The notes under the pieces were generated by a model. It was not told the DNA's origin. It was given only the letters and a program-made list of their open reading frames with translations, and ran no database searches. The translations under genes were made by a program, and so were the position numbers. Below are positions 20,035-28,137 of a stretch of DNA of 30,732 bases, one piece after another; positions within the stretch are counted from its first letter, which is position 1, and each line of letters opens with the position of its first letter. Origin of the DNA: a virus; the IMG/VR virus record IMGVR_UViG_3300047457_000168, positions 1 to 30,732 of that record, one strand, 5' to 3'.

Positions 20035-22341
20035 TTATTGTTCGGTTATTATTGTATTTTCTTCGCCTTCGGTTATTATTTCGTCGTATGGTTGCGATTC
20101 AATAATGATTTCATCGCTTGCCATTCCTTCGCCTTGAATCAATCGCAACAATTCAACTTGCGTTGTTCGTTCCTTGGTCGAATCGTAATCGCTAATCTTT
20201 TGCAATCGGTAAACAACGCCGTTGATGTTGATTAGATTTCGAAAATCAAGCGCGTTAATTATTGACGTGTCAATCTTTACATAACAAGTCAAAAGTTTTC
20301 CGTACCTCGAAACCAATTCTTGAATAAACGTGTTGTGGTAATTCAACAAATTGTTATTGGTGTACGTCAACGCTGGGTAATATACGACTTGAGGAACACC
20401 GAAATTCAAATCGAACGTTGGCGTGTCAATGTCGTCAAGGTGTCCGACGTATGGGTATTGAATTAAATTGTGCTGGTTGTTGAATTCGTCATGATATTTC
20501 CACGTCGCGTTTCGCATGGCTCCCAAATTAACAATGAACGCCGTTCCTTTTTTCGGGACCTTTTGCCCGTTGGCGGAATCGTCAAGGTTGATTTGAAACG
20601 CGCAAGGAACAATCAAGTCCGGATGAATTTCAACCAATGGTTTTTGACTGAATGGTAACGCCATGTTGGTGACTTCGGTCGCGTATTGCGATTGACTTAA
20701 TATGGCGAATTCGCCGTAATTGGTCAAATATTCGTTTTGATATTGATCGTTATAATAGTCCTCATCTTGTTTGAATTCGAAATTGTATTCTTTTGACGCG
20801 TAATTAATTGTTGGCGTGACTTGTAATTCTTGAGAATAGTCAACCAATTGCGTCCAGTCAAGCGCGTTTTGTGAACCATTGTAAAATTCCGACAAAGGTT
20901 CAATTTCCAAAACCGTTGGGTCAAACGTTGACGGCTTTATCATTAAATTGAACATCGTTGTCAATCCTTTTAAAAATACATCGCCCGTCATGTCGGGTAA
21001 AAACGAACCAATCGCAACCGTTCCTCCGGGGACAAGTTCTTGAATTGACTTGTTGAAATTAACTTGCGTGACCAACGTTTGCAATCCGATTGTTCGCGTC
21101 AATGTTGGCGCCCCTAATGATTGCGCATTTTTGATTTGCAAATTAACTTGAAACGAAAACACGTCATTTATTGCGCAATTCAATTGACGCGAATAAGTGA
21201 ATGTAAATAAGTTCGAATAATTTCCAAAAATGGTCGATGCCGTGTCTTGATAAATAATGTCATTCGATACAACCGTTCCGTTTTTCAAAATAGACAAACG
21301 AAATTCAACGTTGAAATAGTGTTGCGCTAATTGGTCAAAGGTAATGTCAAGTTGATGTTGACCGTTATATTCAACGGTGTACAATCCATTCGTTCCCGCC
21401 GTAATCGACAACGGTGTTGTGGATGTTGCTTGTCCCAAAGGATCGACCACACCAACCACGTCGACAATGTCGTTCGTGTTCGTGTCGTTCCAGTAAATCA
21501 ACCCCGAACCGCCTATTCCGAATGTTTGCCCATATATAATGTAACCGCCCGCGTTGTTGTTTTCATAAGATTGAACCGAATCGTTCAACGCTTGCGCTGG
21601 GGTAATCGTTGGAAAATTCCCGCCATAATAGGCAACCAATAATTTTTTGAACAATTGACTTTCGATAAAATCCGATTGCCATGTAATGCCAACGTAATCG
21701 AATAACTTTTTCAAGATTCCGTAAACGAAAACTTGCGGGGGTATTTGGTCGCAATCGAACTTGTCGGACGTTGGTCGCGGGTATCCGTAATCAATCAACC
21801 CATAATAATAACCCTCCCCGTTCCAGTCCATCCCCGTCATGATTGACGTTGAAACACCGTTGATTTGGTTGAACCCCGTCCATGTTTCGGTTTGATTCGC
21901 CATGGTCAACGCATGGTTGTATTCCGAAAAATCAAGTTCGTTTATCTTGACCTTATTCAATCGACCAATATAGTCAATGGTATCGGACACCAATGTCACG
22001 TCAAAATTCCACGTTCCGTTTTTCAACTTGCATTCTTGTAATTGCGCAACCCCGTTGAACTCCAAAATCCCATTGTTATAATAACGCGCCGTAGCTTTGA
22101 CGCTTGGGTCAAAATCAAGAAACGCGGAATTCGTGGACGTTGTGTCGTCGGTGTACGTCAATAAGAAAATCGAGCGGAAAATTGCACAATTCGAATTCGT
22201 TCCGGGAATCGTAATCGTTTTCGATTTGTTCCCTTTTCTCGAACTCAAATCGCGGATGTCCGAAATATTGAACGTCAACGGGAACGGTAACGTTTCGTCG
22301 ATGTCAATCAATCGGTTATTTATGTATAATTCCCCAGCCAT
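20035..22341 (-). CDS. Large tail-tip / baseplate hub-like protein
   Basis: This 768-residue protein starts MAGELYINNRLIDIDETLPF and soon contains the pattern ISDIRDLSSRKGNKSKTITIPGT (about 25-48). The combination of a conserved short sheet and the S-R-K/Q-G-x-x-S-K-T-x-x-x-PGT stretch recurs in large tail proteins of Bacteroidetes phages. The rest is beta-rich with many Asn, Gln and aromatic residues. A helix-poor middle part has FVYGILKKLFDYVGITWQSD (about 208-227), typical of hub-like proteins. By position (between tip protein and fibre) and size it would be the hub or central tip protein (Tal analogue). There is no visible peptidase motif. Its start overlaps the previous stop by one base (TAATG). 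Confidence 0.6.
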   Translation of the reverse strand: MAGELYINNRLIDIDETLPFPLTFNISDIRDLSSRKGNKSKTITIPGTNSNCAIFRSIFLLTYTDDTTSTNSAFLDFDPSVKATARYYNNGILEFNGVAQLQECKLKNGTWNFDVTLVSDTIDYIGRLNKVKINELDFSEYNHALTMANQTETWTGFNQINGVSTSIMTGMDWNGEGYYYGLIDYGYPRPTSDKFDCDQIPPQVFVYGILKKLFDYVGITWQSDFIESQLFKKLLVAYYGGNFPTITPAQALNDSVQSYENNNAGGYIIYGQTFGIGGSGLIYWNDTNTNDIVDVVGVVDPLGQATSTTPLSITAGTNGLYTVEYNGQHQLDITFDQLAQHYFNVEFRLSILKNGTVVSNDIIYQDTASTIFGNYSNLFTFTYSRQLNCAINDVFSFQVNLQIKNAQSLGAPTLTRTIGLQTLVTQVNFNKSIQELVPGGTVAIGSFLPDMTGDVFLKGLTTMFNLMIKPSTFDPTVLEIEPLSEFYNGSQNALDWTQLVDYSQELQVTPTINYASKEYNFEFKQDEDYYNDQYQNEYLTNYGEFAILSQSQYATEVTNMALPFSQKPLVEIHPDLIVPCAFQINLDDSANGQKVPKKGTAFIVNLGAMRNATWKYHDEFNNQHNLIQYPYVGHLDDIDTPTFDLNFGVPQVVYYPALTYTNNNLLNYHNTFIQELVSRYGKLLTCYVKIDTSIINALDFRNLININGVVYRLQKISDYDSTKERTTQVELLRLIQGEGMASDEIIIESQPYDEIITEGEENTIITEQ

Positions 22342-23561
22342 TAAAACAATTGTGAATTGTATGTATACGTTCTTTGAATGTTCACTACTTCGCGAATCAA
22401 TCCGTCAACCCTACGTTGTCTTAACGTGTAATCGCCATTCGTAATTTTAACGGGTTCGAACGCGCCCGGTGTTGATTCCAAATAAACTTTTGGCGATTCG
22501 TAAAGATCGCGGACCAACCAATTTTGAAAAGATTCGTGCATCCAGTCACTATTCAAAACAAGGATGTCCGTTGAATATTTGTTGAACGCCATTTGTTCAC
22601 CGTGGTATTTATTGTAATTCCAAGCCGTGCCGTTTGTTGACCATTCCCCACGTTCGCGCTGGTAATCGCTTGTAATGACTTGCGACGAATCAACCGACAC
22701 AAGCGTAAATGTATACGAATCCCAACCGCCCAATTTATTCAACCAATGTAGTCGGCGCGTTTCGTAGCGGTGACATTCTGTGTCAATCCAAAATGTAAAG
22801 ATTTCGGAATAACCCGAAAACAACGCCGGGGTGTCGGTTGCTTGAACTCTTATTGTATAATATGCGGACGCGTTGAAATTCGCCAGCGTGACCGTTGTGT
22901 TTGCGATTAGGTTATTCGGCGAAACATCCAACACACCCATGTTCAACGCAAGCGCGACGGCGATTGTGTCGGTTGCAATCAAGGTATTTGTAATGTCGTA
23001 AAGATTCAATTCAAAATTGGTTGTTGCCGAACCGCCTCGATTCAAAAACGAAAGGAATACCGATTCATTCAATCCGACGAAATATTTTCGCGCCCGTGGG
23101 AAATCAGTTAAAAATAAAATGTTTCCCGAATTTGGATTGATTCTTGAAACCATGTAATCGTAATGATTGTAGGTAATGAAATCCGGGTGTCGCAAAGATG
23201 AATTCCAAGCGCGCGAAATTTGACTTTGTGCGGGTGTTGGTTGTATGGTCGCGGGTGTTCCGTATTTTTCGTAAACCTTAATTTGAACGAATCCGATTGC
23301 GGGATCGGTGAAATTCAACAACGCGCCCGTCGTTACCATTTCGGAGGTCAATAAACAACGCAAGTCACCCGACGCGTCGAACTTCGCATAGTTCAAAGAT
23401 TCGTTGAAAACTTGGTGTGTTGAAACCAAAACGAAATCAACATACAATTCAACGATGAACGAAAAATTCGGTTGTGCGGTTTGCGTCGATTCGAAAACCC
23501 AAACGTATGGGTTGCAAGCTGGTTGAAAATATTGGGGTTGTTGTGTTATTGTTATTGCCAT
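22341..23561 (-). CDS. Tail-tip structural protein, 406 aa
   Basis: The protein starts MAITITQQPQYFQPACNPYV and continues WVFESTQTAQPNFSFIVELY. The I-x-Q-QP-x-x-x-x-P-A-x-NP opening is one I associate with a structural protein next to the tail hub in Bacteroidetes phages. The sequence alternates short beta strands with loops; there is a Cys/Trp-rich middle section (WIDTECHRYETRRLHWLNKL, about 253-272) and a YNKYHGEQMAFNKY stretch. It may be a distal tail protein (Dit analogue) that joins tube and hub. The exact role is unproven. Confidence 0.55.
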   Translation of the reverse strand: MAITITQQPQYFQPACNPYVWVFESTQTAQPNFSFIVELYVDFVLVSTHQVFNESLNYAKFDASGDLRCLLTSEMVTTGALLNFTDPAIGFVQIKVYEKYGTPATIQPTPAQSQISRAWNSSLRHPDFITYNHYDYMVSRINPNSGNILFLTDFPRARKYFVGLNESVFLSFLNRGGSATTNFELNLYDITNTLIATDTIAVALALNMGVLDVSPNNLIANTTVTLANFNASAYYTIRVQATDTPALFSGYSEIFTFWIDTECHRYETRRLHWLNKLGGWDSYTFTLVSVDSSQVITSDYQRERGEWSTNGTAWNYNKYHGEQMAFNKYSTDILVLNSDWMHESFQNWLVRDLYESPKVYLESTPGAFEPVKITNGDYTLRQRRVDGLIREVVNIQRTYTYNSQLF

Positions 23562-24073
23562 TTTTCCGTGGTCTTTTCAAAATTAATTTCAAATGTTAAT
23601 CCCGTCACTTCGCTCAAATCTTTTGCGATCCGTTCCAACACGTCGTCGGTTATAACCGAATCAGTAATGTTTTTCGGTCGCAACCCTCGTTGTTTTATAT
23701 TCGATGCAACCGCGAACGCGTGCGACATTTCCAACCCCTTCCATTCACTTATTGCCGTCGCCATGTTATAACCAACAAACGGCGTCTTGAATGAGAATTC
23801 ACTACCTACATTCGACGCGATTCCGTTCACCCCTTGGTCCACGAACTTATAATAATAGTCCGCTTGGATTTCAAACGACAACGCGCCCGTGGGGAAATAA
23901 ACAACCGATTGCGCCAACGCCCCGGTATTGTTTGCGTTTTGTGTTATGTATTCTCGGAGGTCTTTGGTAATCTTATTCCCTACGTCAAGAATGAATTGTT
24001 CGTAAACGTTCGACGGATTTTCCGCATCTTGAACCGACACCCCGAATTCATCAAGAAAATCGAATTCAGCCAT
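23552..24073 (-). CDS. HK97 gp10-like neck/tail-completion protein
   Basis: The 173-residue protein starts MAEFDFLDEFGVSVQDAENP. The sequence NNTGALAQSVVYFPTG followed by SFEIQADYYYKFVDQGVNG (about 47-88) follows the gp10-family pattern: G-x-L-x-x-S, a strand, then Y-x-x-(Y/F)-V-(E/D)-x-G. Members close the head-tail interface or tail end. The C-terminal half has helices (AISEWKGLEMSHAFAVASNI, then DDVLERIAKDLSEVTGL). It starts 17 bases downstream of a copy of the repeated late motif (24091-24109) and is the first gene of a tail block. The family call is moderate; the position is consistent. Confidence 0.65.
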   Translation of the reverse strand: MAEFDFLDEFGVSVQDAENPSNVYEQFILDVGNKITKDLREYITQNANNTGALAQSVVYFPTGALSFEIQADYYYKFVDQGVNGIASNVGSEFSFKTPFVGYNMATAISEWKGLEMSHAFAVASNIKQRGLRPKNITDSVITDDVLERIAKDLSEVTGLTFEINFEKTTEKWQ

Positions 24074-24090
24074 TGCGCGATTGTTTACTT

Positions 24091-24109
24091 AATATGTAAT
24101 CTTGTTCGT
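24091..24109 (-). promoter_or_regulatory. Late-gene motif copy C (upstream of gp10-like gene)
   Basis: Plus-strand AATATGTAATCTTGTTCGT. It ends 17 bases upstream of the start codon at 24073, the same spacing as copy A, in a 54-base gap between genes. Confidence 0.55.
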
Positions 24110-24127
24110 CCTTTAGTTTTAGATAGT

Positions 24128-24850
24128 TTATCCAAAATAATGTTTCGATGTATGGTCGTTTAGTAATTTCATTAATTGGTCGTCCGAATTCATTTCCCAA
24201 TCGATGTAGGACCTTGGTCCATGTGAACCATTCGTTGTCCTTAATTTCGTTTCGATTTGTTTCGTCATCAACATCGCTTTCAAGGTCTGAATCCCCAATA
24301 TAGCGTTGCTCCGCTTTTCGGATTCGAGCAAAAAAAAACCAAAGAAATTCATAAATTCAACACCGTCGAATTGTTCCTTGAACACCTCATATCGTTTCGC
24401 GTTAGGATTCAGCACTCGCCCGCGTTCGTCCTCTTGACAATATTCCATCCCCTTTTCAATATAACAAATCGCCAGCGCTTGACACGGATCGCTCGAAATG
24501 TCTTCGATTAATTTCAAGTCAATAATTTGACCGGTTGAAATATATTCAAAGTTTTTTTCAAAAACATACGTTTGACCTTTGATTGTAATTTCACCCGTCG
24601 GTTCTTTGTATTCGTACGACGAAAGCAATTTGAATAAATGCTTCGACAATTCTTGTACGTCGGCAACGTTTATTTTCTTAACCTTGTTTAAAGGTATCCC
24701 CGAAAAAATCGAAATCAATTGACATTGAAAATCAAGCATTCGAAACAAATCTTCGTCGGTCTTTTCCTTAATGACATCCGCCAACATCAACCATTTAGTC
24801 AATTGCTCCGGACGGCATTCGTTCAATGTTGCGGGTAAAGTTATTTTCAT
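24128..24850 (-). CDS. Tail-assembly chaperone-like or accessory protein, 240 aa
   Basis: Opens MKITLPATLNECRPEQLTKW, then LMLADVIKEKTDEDLFRMLD and LISIFSGIPLNKVKKINVAD. A run of helices with an F-SGI-x-L-x-x-V-x-x-I turn is the pattern of many tail-assembly chaperones and of similar proteins in Bacteroidetes phages. A conserved-looking strand part follows (GEITIKGQTYVFEKNFEYIS) and a Gln/Glu helix (SSDPCQALAICYIEKGMEYC). I see no evident -1 frameshift extension. It is coupled to the terminase gene through ATGA (24847-24850). The assignment is tentative. Confidence 0.4.
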   Translation of the reverse strand: MKITLPATLNECRPEQLTKWLMLADVIKEKTDEDLFRMLDFQCQLISIFSGIPLNKVKKINVADVQELSKHLFKLLSSYEYKEPTGEITIKGQTYVFEKNFEYISTGQIIDLKLIEDISSDPCQALAICYIEKGMEYCQEDERGRVLNPNAKRYEVFKEQFDGVEFMNFFGFFLLESEKRSNAILGIQTLKAMLMTKQIETKLRTTNGSHGPRSYIDWEMNSDDQLMKLLNDHTSKHYFG

Positions 24851-26049
24851 ATTCTCATGGTTTGATATTTCCCTTTGTGTTTATTCGACTTCAAAGAATT
24901 GACCGCAAGCGCCAACGAAATCACGCCGTCGTCATGCAATCCAACGGGTGCGCTATATTGAACGCCCCTTGTGTTTGGGTTGTAAATATAGGTAAATGAA
25001 TCCAGTTCGTCAAGCAACCAACCAACATCATTCACACGAATGTTCCTTTGCTCGAATGACAACGCGAGGTCTTCAATCAATTGCGGTTTGCTTTTCGACG
25101 TGGTCACGAATGGAACAATTTTCCCCGGTAATTTCTTCGAAAGCATTTCCGCGAAAACATCCCCTTGATTGTTTACTTCGACCGTTGTAATCGCGTTGTA
25201 ATTACGAATCAAGTCCGCTACCTTGTCAATGATGCGCGACCAATCGTCATGACGCCAGCGTTGAACCGTTACCATTTCGCCCCGTTCGTTCAAGATAGTT
25301 AACACCGTGTAATCGTCCGCGCGACCGATGTCAAGTCCTCCGTAATTACGCGATGAACGTTCACCGTGTCCGATGCAATTACGAACGCCCTTGAATAATC
25401 CGCCAGCATTGTCGAGGAATTCCGCAAGGTATTCTTGTTTGAAAACGTGTTCGGGTAATGACCGACGCCGTTCGTCCAATTCCTTCGGATCAATCAACGG
25501 ATTGTCGTAACTTGTGAAATGAAAATATTTGTAGCGGTCGTCGTAATTCGGTTGCAAGCAAACACGATGAAAATGATTTTTGCCTTTCGGCGTTGATATG
25601 AACAAAACCTTTTTTCCCTTGACCATGACCGTCGCGGACAATACTTCATCCCAAAGTTCGGGACGCGTGAAAGCGAATTCATCAATGACCATGTAATTGA
25701 ATGTATTTCCTCGAATGTTGTCGGGACGTTCCCCGGAAAAGAATTCAATCGACGAACCGAATCCAGTTATTCGCAAGTCCGATTTGTTGAATTCAAATAA
25801 ACCAGACTTGGAAACCGCTCGTTCCATTTCGGCGAAAACTTTTTTACCTTGTTTGTATACCGGCGTCACCCATGCAATCGAACACCCTCGGTCATTGATT
25901 GCCCACCAAAGCAATTGGTTGATTCCAAGTAAAGTTTTTCCGAATTGCCGACCAATGTTTAACGCAAAATATTTTTCGGTACCTTGGTTGATTGCTCGAT
26001 GTATTTCGAGCTGGCGTGAATGCGGTTTGTATCCCTTAATCGTTGACAT
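24847..26049 (-). CDS. terL: Terminase large subunit
   Basis: Start ATG 26049 (MSTIKGYKPHSRQLEIHRAI), 400 residues; the frame extends upstream, but that part lies in the small-subunit gene. The ATPase part has Walker A GRQFGKT (33-39), the segment FNYMVIDEFAF with Walker B (VIDE) and the coupling motif ISTPKGK. The nuclease domain has the metal-binding acids in GGLDIGRADDYT (first Asp), TTVEVNNQGD (Glu) and GLHDDGVISLALA (Asp pair). TerL packages DNA into the prohead and cuts it. All expected motifs are present. It overlaps the small-subunit gene by 14 bases and is coupled to the next by ATGA. Confidence 0.92.
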   Translation of the reverse strand: MSTIKGYKPHSRQLEIHRAINQGTEKYFALNIGRQFGKTLLGINQLLWWAINDRGCSIAWVTPVYKQGKKVFAEMERAVSKSGLFEFNKSDLRITGFGSSIEFFSGERPDNIRGNTFNYMVIDEFAFTRPELWDEVLSATVMVKGKKVLFISTPKGKNHFHRVCLQPNYDDRYKYFHFTSYDNPLIDPKELDERRRSLPEHVFKQEYLAEFLDNAGGLFKGVRNCIGHGERSSRNYGGLDIGRADDYTVLTILNERGEMVTVQRWRHDDWSRIIDKVADLIRNYNAITTVEVNNQGDVFAEMLSKKLPGKIVPFVTTSKSKPQLIEDLALSFEQRNIRVNDVGWLLDELDSFTYIYNPNTRGVQYSAPVGLHDDGVISLALAVNSLKSNKHKGKYQTMRI

Positions 26050-26443
26050 CGAAATCGAACCTTTCCACGTTGCGCGTTTCGACTTGTTGTCGGTCGTGCA
26101 TCCCCAGTTTGTTTTTCGCGTAGAAAATTCCCTTGCCTTCGTTGGCAACAATGTCACGCGCCAACGAATTGAAAATTTCGTCGATGCTTTTTATAGTGTT
26201 CGACAATGGATGACTTTCATCTTTCATGGCATCGTACCAATTCGTTCGAGAATAAAAATCAAAATGTTCCCTACGCAACCAATGTAAAAGAAAATACGAC
26301 ACGGTCGGAATGTGACGTTCACGAACTTGTTTGACACCCGAATTCGTGGCGATTTCTTTTGTCGACGCGATACAATAATCGCAATAACGATGCGCCATTG
26401 TCATCAATTCGTCTTTATCAATATTTCGGTGTTTATTTGCCAT
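26036..26443 (-). CDS. terS: Terminase small subunit
   Basis: The 135-residue protein starts MANKHRNIDKDELMTMAHRY and has a helical N-terminal part ending in a helix-turn-helix-like block (STKEIATNSGVKQVRERHIP, then TVSYFLLHWLRREHFDFYSR). A central helix pair (LSNTIKSIDEIFNSLARDIV) and a basic-acidic tail with NKLGMHDRQQVETRN complete it. The K-N-x-x-G-x-x-D-x-(Q/K) tail is common in small terminases, which bind the packaging site and hand DNA to the large subunit. It lies directly upstream of terL, and its start is 21 bases after copy D of the late motif. Confidence 0.8.
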   Translation of the reverse strand: MANKHRNIDKDELMTMAHRYCDYCIASTKEIATNSGVKQVRERHIPTVSYFLLHWLRREHFDFYSRTNWYDAMKDESHPLSNTIKSIDEIFNSLARDIVANEGKGIFYAKNKLGMHDRQQVETRNVERFDFDVND

Positions 26444-26464
26444 AAGAATATAATTGTCCCAAAT

Positions 26465-26483
26465 ATTATGTTTACTTGTTCGA
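26465..26483 (-). promoter_or_regulatory. Late-gene motif copy D (upstream of terminase genes)
   Basis: Plus-strand ATTATGTTTACTTGTTCGA, 21 bases upstream of the terS start. It overlaps the last codons of the preceding glycosyltransferase gene. Confidence 0.5.
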
Positions 26484-27101
26484 AATGCGTTTAAGTCCTT
26501 TGAATTTACTAAAAGATGTCATCCCTTCGCCGTCCTTAATATCGACCAACATCAAATCGTTTTGTTTTAAACTTGTGACGTGAATCTTTGCTTTTGCTTG
26601 ATTGACCCTTTGCCATGAAATTTTGTCAAGTCCTCGATCCCTTGCAACGTCAAAAAGATTCCAGTTCAAACATTCAAGGAATTTCCGTGAATAAACTTTC
26701 CCCGCACCACATGGTTCCCCCCGTCGGTTGTTGTCGTAACCGGACCAATAATACAACCCTCCGTCGTGCTGAAAATAAATGTCTTTAAATCCAATCATGT
26801 CGTAATTCGGAATCGTTCGTTCAACGTAGCGAATGAATGCTTCGTCAATGTAGTCGTCGGACCCCAGCAAAACAACCGCGTCGAAATCGATTTGTTCGAG
26901 CGTTCGAATTGCCATGTTCCATTTGTACGACAACGGTTCGTTTCTATATTTCGCCATCGCAAAAATATCTTGTGTCTCAAGGAACGCGCCGTCTTCATCA
27001 TTTGAATAAATATAAACCTTGTCGATGAACGGCATTCTTTGAATGCATTCGGCAACGGTCTTGTGGCGCCCATGCATGGCTGAAACGGTAATGATTTTCA
27101 T
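26472..27101 (-). CDS. GT-A fold glycosyltransferase-like protein
   Basis: The 209-residue protein starts MKIITVSAMHGRHKTVAECI. It has a first beta strand followed by a helix (nucleotide-sugar-binding N-terminus), the stretch KVYIYSNDEDGAFLE, then FDAVVLLGSDDYIDEAFI with the metal-binding DD (82-83), the GT-A hallmark. After it come FKDIYFQHDGGLYYWSGYDN, an acceptor-side loop (RRGEPCGAGKVYSRKFLECL) and a C-terminal WQR helix. It most resembles family 2-type glycosyltransferases, but the sugar donor and acceptor are unknown. It overlaps the LpxA-like gene by ATGA (27098-27101), so the two are translationally linked. Possible targets are host surface glycan or phage virion proteins. Confidence 0.65.
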   Translation of the reverse strand: MKIITVSAMHGRHKTVAECIQRMPFIDKVYIYSNDEDGAFLETQDIFAMAKYRNEPLSYKWNMAIRTLEQIDFDAVVLLGSDDYIDEAFIRYVERTIPNYDMIGFKDIYFQHDGGLYYWSGYDNNRRGEPCGAGKVYSRKFLECLNWNLFDVARDRGLDKISWQRVNQAKAKIHVTSLKQNDLMLVDIKDGEGMTSFSKFKGLKRISNK

Positions 27102-27580
27102 TTGTTATTGGATCGAATTATTCGCGCTGGATTGCCGACCAAAACGGTGTTTGGTTCGGTCGGTGTTTTCTTTGTAATTACCGCCGACATCCCGACCATA
27201 CATTTCGCGGGTATCGTGACGCGCTGGTGAATCGTGGCATTCATTCCGATGTTTGTTTCTTCGTGTATTTCAACGAATCCGCCAACCACAACGTGCGGGG
27301 AAATTGTCACGTTCTTGTGAATTATTGCGTCGTGTCCGACGTGTACGGTTTTCATAATATAGGCGCCGTCGTCAATTATTGTTGGACGTTCACAACCCGC
27401 GTCAATTGTGGCGTGACCGTGAATAGTGACATCGTTACCAATAACAACACCGAAACCCGGTTGTCCCTCGTGACGTTTCGATTCCGCTGGCGCTCCGATT
27501 ATGCAAAAGGGACCGATTGTGACGTTTTTACCAATTGTCACACCGGGATAAATTACGGATGTCGGGTGAATGTCAACCAT
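27098..27580 (-). CDS. LpxA-like hexapeptide-repeat acyltransferase
   Basis: The 160-residue protein opens MVDIHPTSVIYPGVTIGKNV and continues with left-handed beta-helix hexapeptide repeats through about residue 150 (VTIGPFCIIGAP, VVIGNDVTIHGH, VTISPHVVVGGF, NIGMNATIHQRVTIP). Compared with E. coli LpxA, VHVGHDA (79-85) corresponds to its AHIAHDC: His83 matches catalytic His125 and His118 matches His160, while His144 is replaced by Phe102. The end VLVGNPARII is typical. Known LpxA moves a 3-hydroxyacyl chain to UDP-GlcNAc; the missing C-terminal helical domain and the Phe swap suggest a different sugar acylation here, such as O- or N-acetylation. It is coupled to the glycosyltransferase gene. 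Confidence 0.78.
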   Translation of the reverse strand: MVDIHPTSVIYPGVTIGKNVTIGPFCIIGAPAESKRHEGQPGFGVVIGNDVTIHGHATIDAGCERPTIIDDGAYIMKTVHVGHDAIIHKNVTISPHVVVGGFVEIHEETNIGMNATIHQRVTIPAKCMVGMSAVITKKTPTEPNTVLVGNPARIIRSNNK

Positions 27581-27947
27581 TTTTTAGGAATTGTTCAAGA
27601 TCTTGACGTGTTGTTGTTCGTGTTGGTTTGAAACCCAGTTCAATCGCGTCGCGTCGCAATTCGGCGAATGTCTTTTGTTTCGTGCCAACGAAATGTAAAC
27701 GCGGGGGTTGTTCGTTCATGTGACGTTCGTTGTTTTGTTCGCGGACAACGGGACGAACTTTGTCCTTGTTTTCGTTTAGTTTGTCCATTGCGATACGAAC
27801 ACAAGTGTTGCACGACTTGTTTAGTTTCCCGAATCCCAGCGCTTTGTAGTGCATAGCTAACTCGGTTTTCAAGGTATCGTCTAAATGCGCGTAACGATTT
27901 CGCCCGAAATTTTCAAGCTGGATTCTTAAAGAATTACTTATGTTCAT
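27573..27947 (-). CDS. Hypothetical protein with CxxC motif, 124 aa
   Basis: Starts MNISNSLRIQLENFGRNRYA. Contains SCNTCVRIAMDKLNEN (Cys pair near residues 46-49), a basic linker, then a C-terminal helix-loop-helix (KTFAELRRDAIELGFKPTRT followed by TTRQDLEQFL). The C-terminal pattern resembles SAP/LEM-like or Rho N-terminal small helical nucleic-acid-binding folds. The gene overlaps its neighbours by 14 bases on one side and eight on the other. I cannot name the family; a role in virion DNA handling or gene control is possible. Confidence 0.6.
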   Translation of the reverse strand: MNISNSLRIQLENFGRNRYAHLDDTLKTELAMHYKALGFGKLNKSCNTCVRIAMDKLNENKDKVRPVVREQNNERHMNEQPPRLHFVGTKQKTFAELRRDAIELGFKPTRTTTRQDLEQFLKNG

Positions 27948-28137
27948 AAATCAACAATAAATCGGACATTAAGTAACTTAAAAAAGCATAAGGAATCATT
28001 GAAACGTCAATGAAACAATACAAGACAACCGCCGTCCAAAACGACAAGCATGATTGACAATTGAACGGTTTAATGTCTGGAATTTCAAAGGTCATGAACG
28101 CCCGCGCAATTGCGACCGCAATAATCGAATAAATCAT
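27934..28137 (-). CDS. Small membrane protein with CxxC (DUF1360-like)
   Basis: I use ATG 28137 (MIYSIIAVAIARAFMTFEIP), giving 67 residues; the start lies in the end of the sigma-like gene (53-base overlap). An N-terminal membrane segment is followed by PFNCQSCLSFWTAVVLYCFI (24-43): a C-x-x-C-L-x-FW pattern typical of DUF1360-like phage membrane proteins, in which a membrane helix directly follows the Cys pair. A third hydrophobic stretch leads to the charged end (IYEHK). The function of that family is not known. Confidence 0.6.
   Translation of the reverse strand: MIYSIIAVAIARAFMTFEIPDIKPFNCQSCLSFWTAVVLYCFIDVSMIPYAFLSYLMSDLLLIYEHK

Noticed and set aside
25697-26287. 196-codon plus-strand frame opposite the terminase genes
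   Set aside because: Lies antisense to conserved terL and terS motifs; composition is that of a shadow frame.
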